From assembly GCA_003991915.1 (NCBI GenBank), contig RQTK01000417.1, positions 62,001 to 126,000 of the forward strand: DNA of 64,000 bases, in the 5' to 3' direction. Shown here in pieces: positions 61,733 through 64,000 of this stretch (positions within the stretch are counted from its first letter, which is position 1; the number at the start of each line of letters is the position of its first letter). Source of the stretch: Elysia chlorotica (Eukaryota > Mollusca > Gastropoda > Plakobranchidae). The position numbers and the translations under genes are program-made. The notes under the pieces are model-generated. The model searched no databases. It worked only from the letters and a program-made list of their open reading frames with translations, and was not told the origin of the DNA.

Positions 61733-62151
61733 ATGGCTAGCAGGCAAACGAAGCGAACGGTCACTCAGGTGACATCCCATTCCTCTTCTTCAGGTATATC
61801 TAGTGGGGAAGGATCTAGCACCAGTTTTGCTTCACCAGGGCGGCGATCCAGACCGCCATCTCCGTCAAGGATTTCTCGGCTTCAAGAGCAAGAGGAACTC
61901 CAAGGTCTAAATGACAGATTAGCAGCTTACATCGACAAAGTTAGAAGTTTAGAAGCCGAAAACAACCGACTGTCTGTGCAAGTGAGATCAACTGAAGAAG
62001 TTGTAAGACGGGAAGTTACAAGTGTGAAAACCCTTTATGAATCGGAGCTTGCGGAACTAAGGAAGCTACTGGATGATACTGCAAAGGAGAAGGCACGCCT
62101 GCAAATTGAAGCTAACAAGTACAAATCGGAATATGAAGATTTGCTCGGAAA
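61733..62151 (+). CDS. Nuclear lamin, first coding exon (partial gene)
   Basis: Lamins are type V intermediate filament proteins that polymerise under the inner nuclear membrane. This exon encodes the N-terminal 139 residues plus two bases of the next codon. Residues 1-45 are a Ser/Thr/Arg-rich head. SPSR at 43-46 sits just before the rod, where lamins carry a mitotic CDK1 site. From about 50 the heptad-rich coil 1A starts with [20 protein letters not shown], the diagnostic lamin rod start, followed by [12 protein letters not shown]. The ATG context (ACAGGATGG, A at -3 and G at +4) is strong. The donor is GTAAGT at 62152. The invertebrate single-lamin gene is the likely orthologue; the tail domain, NLS and CaaX box are beyond the window, so the subtype cannot be assigned. 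Confidence 0.93.
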
Positions 62152-64000
62152 GTAAGTGTTGTTCACTAGATCTAGGTCTAGTCTCTAGAATCTGGATTAG
62201 TTAGTTCACTGACCAGTTAGACTGTCGGGATTTTCATAAATCTCTCTATTTCATTCAAATTTCTATTTTTACTCTCTACCTGTCTCCACCTTCTTCTAAG
62301 AGACTGCATATCATAACAAAATACATTCATCTCTTAAATACTAAAACATGTACAGTTCTAACTAAAAATCTGTTCTTGATATTAAATTCTGCCAAGGATT
62401 ATGAACTCACTTTAGTCTTTAAAGGAAGGAAGATCTAGGTCCAGATTAAAATTAAAAATTTAAAATTGTTTCCTTCCTACATAGTTCTTTTAGTGTTTAC
62501 ACAGACTAGACAGAGTGGGCCATTTCTATCATTACGGTTATCTAAGATTGTCACTAGCAAATATACACAATTTTTCAGAATTTATTATCATTAATTTTTT
62601 AAATTAAAAACAAAAACTACAAAAAAAATGGACCCCAGTGAAGCCTGAAGAACGCAAGTGTCACTTGTCCAATATTTTGACTGCCTATTGATCTTAAATC
62701 TATTGTCTTTATTAGGCTATATAAAAAAAAAAGACATATCTAACTCTGCACCGTTTAATTCGTTTTTCGATTTAATTTTTGTCATGAAAAGTTAACATTT
62801 TTATTTAAATAGATCTAGAGGAAAAACCTAAATGATTTGTATAAAAAGAAAAAAAAACAGCGCATATCAATATAATACTCATTTTTTCTGAGGAAAGAGG
62901 GGTCCCCAACTAAGCTGGGCCTAGGGCACCCAGCAACCTAAATCCTGCACAGATACAGTAAAAGTGATACAAAATTTGAGGTTGGCAAAGGCGACAAGGT
63001 AAAACTATACTGGTGGCTCACAAGTAATCCATGCAGTGTTGTCAATATTTTCAAGAAAAGGTATTGTAACTCTCATTAATTTGGAATTGTAAAACTCCAA
63101 TGAAAGGGGAAAGCAAATCTCAAACCGAAACGCATTGCAATGGCACGCACATCTCGAGATGGTCATGCTTTTTATTGATCGTTCTGCGCCATCTTAAGAT
63201 TGCGCTGATAGGCACAATCAAAATGGCGCTTGACAATCCCAATATCATAATGACCATGGCTAGTACAAGAGTTTTAATTCTGATCAAAACAATGAATTAA
63301 TCAGAATAGACCTTCTCATTTTGTTTGTATTCTGTCAAAAAAAATCTTATGACTTAATAACTTTACTCTAAATTTTCTGTTTTGTCAAGTATTTATTTGT
63401 CATAAAGATTAAAAGTGCCTCTAAAATGTCATTATTTTGACTAGAGTAGATATATACTTGTTAACAGATAGTTCAATTCTCTTTCTAGTTTCTCTTGGCA
63501 GTCCTAAATAACACAATTGGGTGTAATTCGACTTTTAGTGGAGATATAATTGTAAAAATATATATAGATACATGTACCTCTTATCACTACCTGTAGATCG
63601 TAAAATGAATTGGTGGAGCATTTGGTCTAGCTCCTCAGCCCAATCAATGTGGTTTGTCTTATCTCCAAAAGGTTGCATTGCCCACTTAAGGTTTCCTTTC
63701 ACAGAGGGACAGTTACTGGTCACTCTATCTGCTGGGCCAACTTTTATGGTTATATTGTCATTGAATTGGTCAATACTCCTTTAGTTTAGGGTAGAATGGG
63801 GGAGTCATGATAAATGACTTTATCTACATATTTTCAATGCTTGTTCATGCAAATGAGATATAACCTTATCCAATGACTTTGTACCATACCTCTATTGATT
63901 GACACTGACAGTATTGAACTTGTCAATGATGTTATTTCCAATTTTTCCGCATTAGTATGCTTTAAAACGCATAACAAAAATAGTAAAATGAAATTCTGAA
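62152..64000 (+). other. Lamin intron 1 (partial)
   Basis: AT-rich, with many short A and T runs. I found no open segment with lamin coil 1B or coil 2 features, so the second exon lies outside. There is no recognisable mobile element. Confidence 0.6.

Noticed and set aside
63572-63784. Possible second lamin exon
   Set aside because: The frame lacks heptad pattern and any coil 1B-like sequence, and there is no acceptor in the needed phase.

Overview
The window is animal nuclear DNA, most likely from a gastropod mollusc or another lophotrochozoan. I infer this from intron-rich genes with GT..AG borders, a body that is about 40% G+C, very dense microsatellites, tRNA-derived SINEs ending in a (CCAA)n-type tail, and degraded non-LTR retrotransposons. 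No bacterial, viral or organellar gene is visible, and there is no CRISPR array. The species call is an inference and was not tested.

Only two genes are convincing. (1) A membrane-anchored histidine acid phosphatase (lysosomal acid phosphatase type) lies on the minus strand. I rebuilt 11 coding exons at 35746-25078. They join in frame into a 413-residue protein with a signal peptide, the RHGDRSP catalytic motif, the HD motif, one transmembrane helix and a YARL tail signal. A probable noncoding first exon lies at 38443-38560. The normally conserved phosphate-binding Arg region is changed (ESSGIER), which makes this copy unusual. (2) The first coding exon of a nuclear lamin lies on the plus strand at 61733-62151. 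It encodes the head and the start of coil 1. The rest of that gene is outside the window.

Layout. 1-10 kb: a 236-bp segmental duplication, purine-rich minisatellite, many microsatellites and a SINE flanked by 87-bp direct repeats. 10-20 kb: gene-poor DNA, a 29-bp minisatellite at 15.8-16.3 kb, a nearly 2-kb fold-back palindrome at 17.2-19.1 kb centred on (ATTA)n, and a 53/29-bp minisatellite. 20-25 kb: AT-rich DNA with an assembly gap. 25-38.6 kb: the acid phosphatase gene, whose introns hold three dead LINE fragments, SINEs and a TA-flanked terminal-inverted-repeat element. 38.6-61 kb: a tandem duplication of about 2 kb (41.2-45.5 kb), one more LINE fragment, several SINE-like units, microsatellites and a CCAAT/CRE-containing stretch at 59.8 kb. 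61-64 kb: lamin exon 1 and its first intron.

The two genes have no evident functional link. I did not find a convincing new multi-gene system. The most interesting observations are the altered active site of the phosphatase, the SINE next to one of its splice donors (possible soluble isoform), the large palindrome, and the TIR element nested with a SINE.
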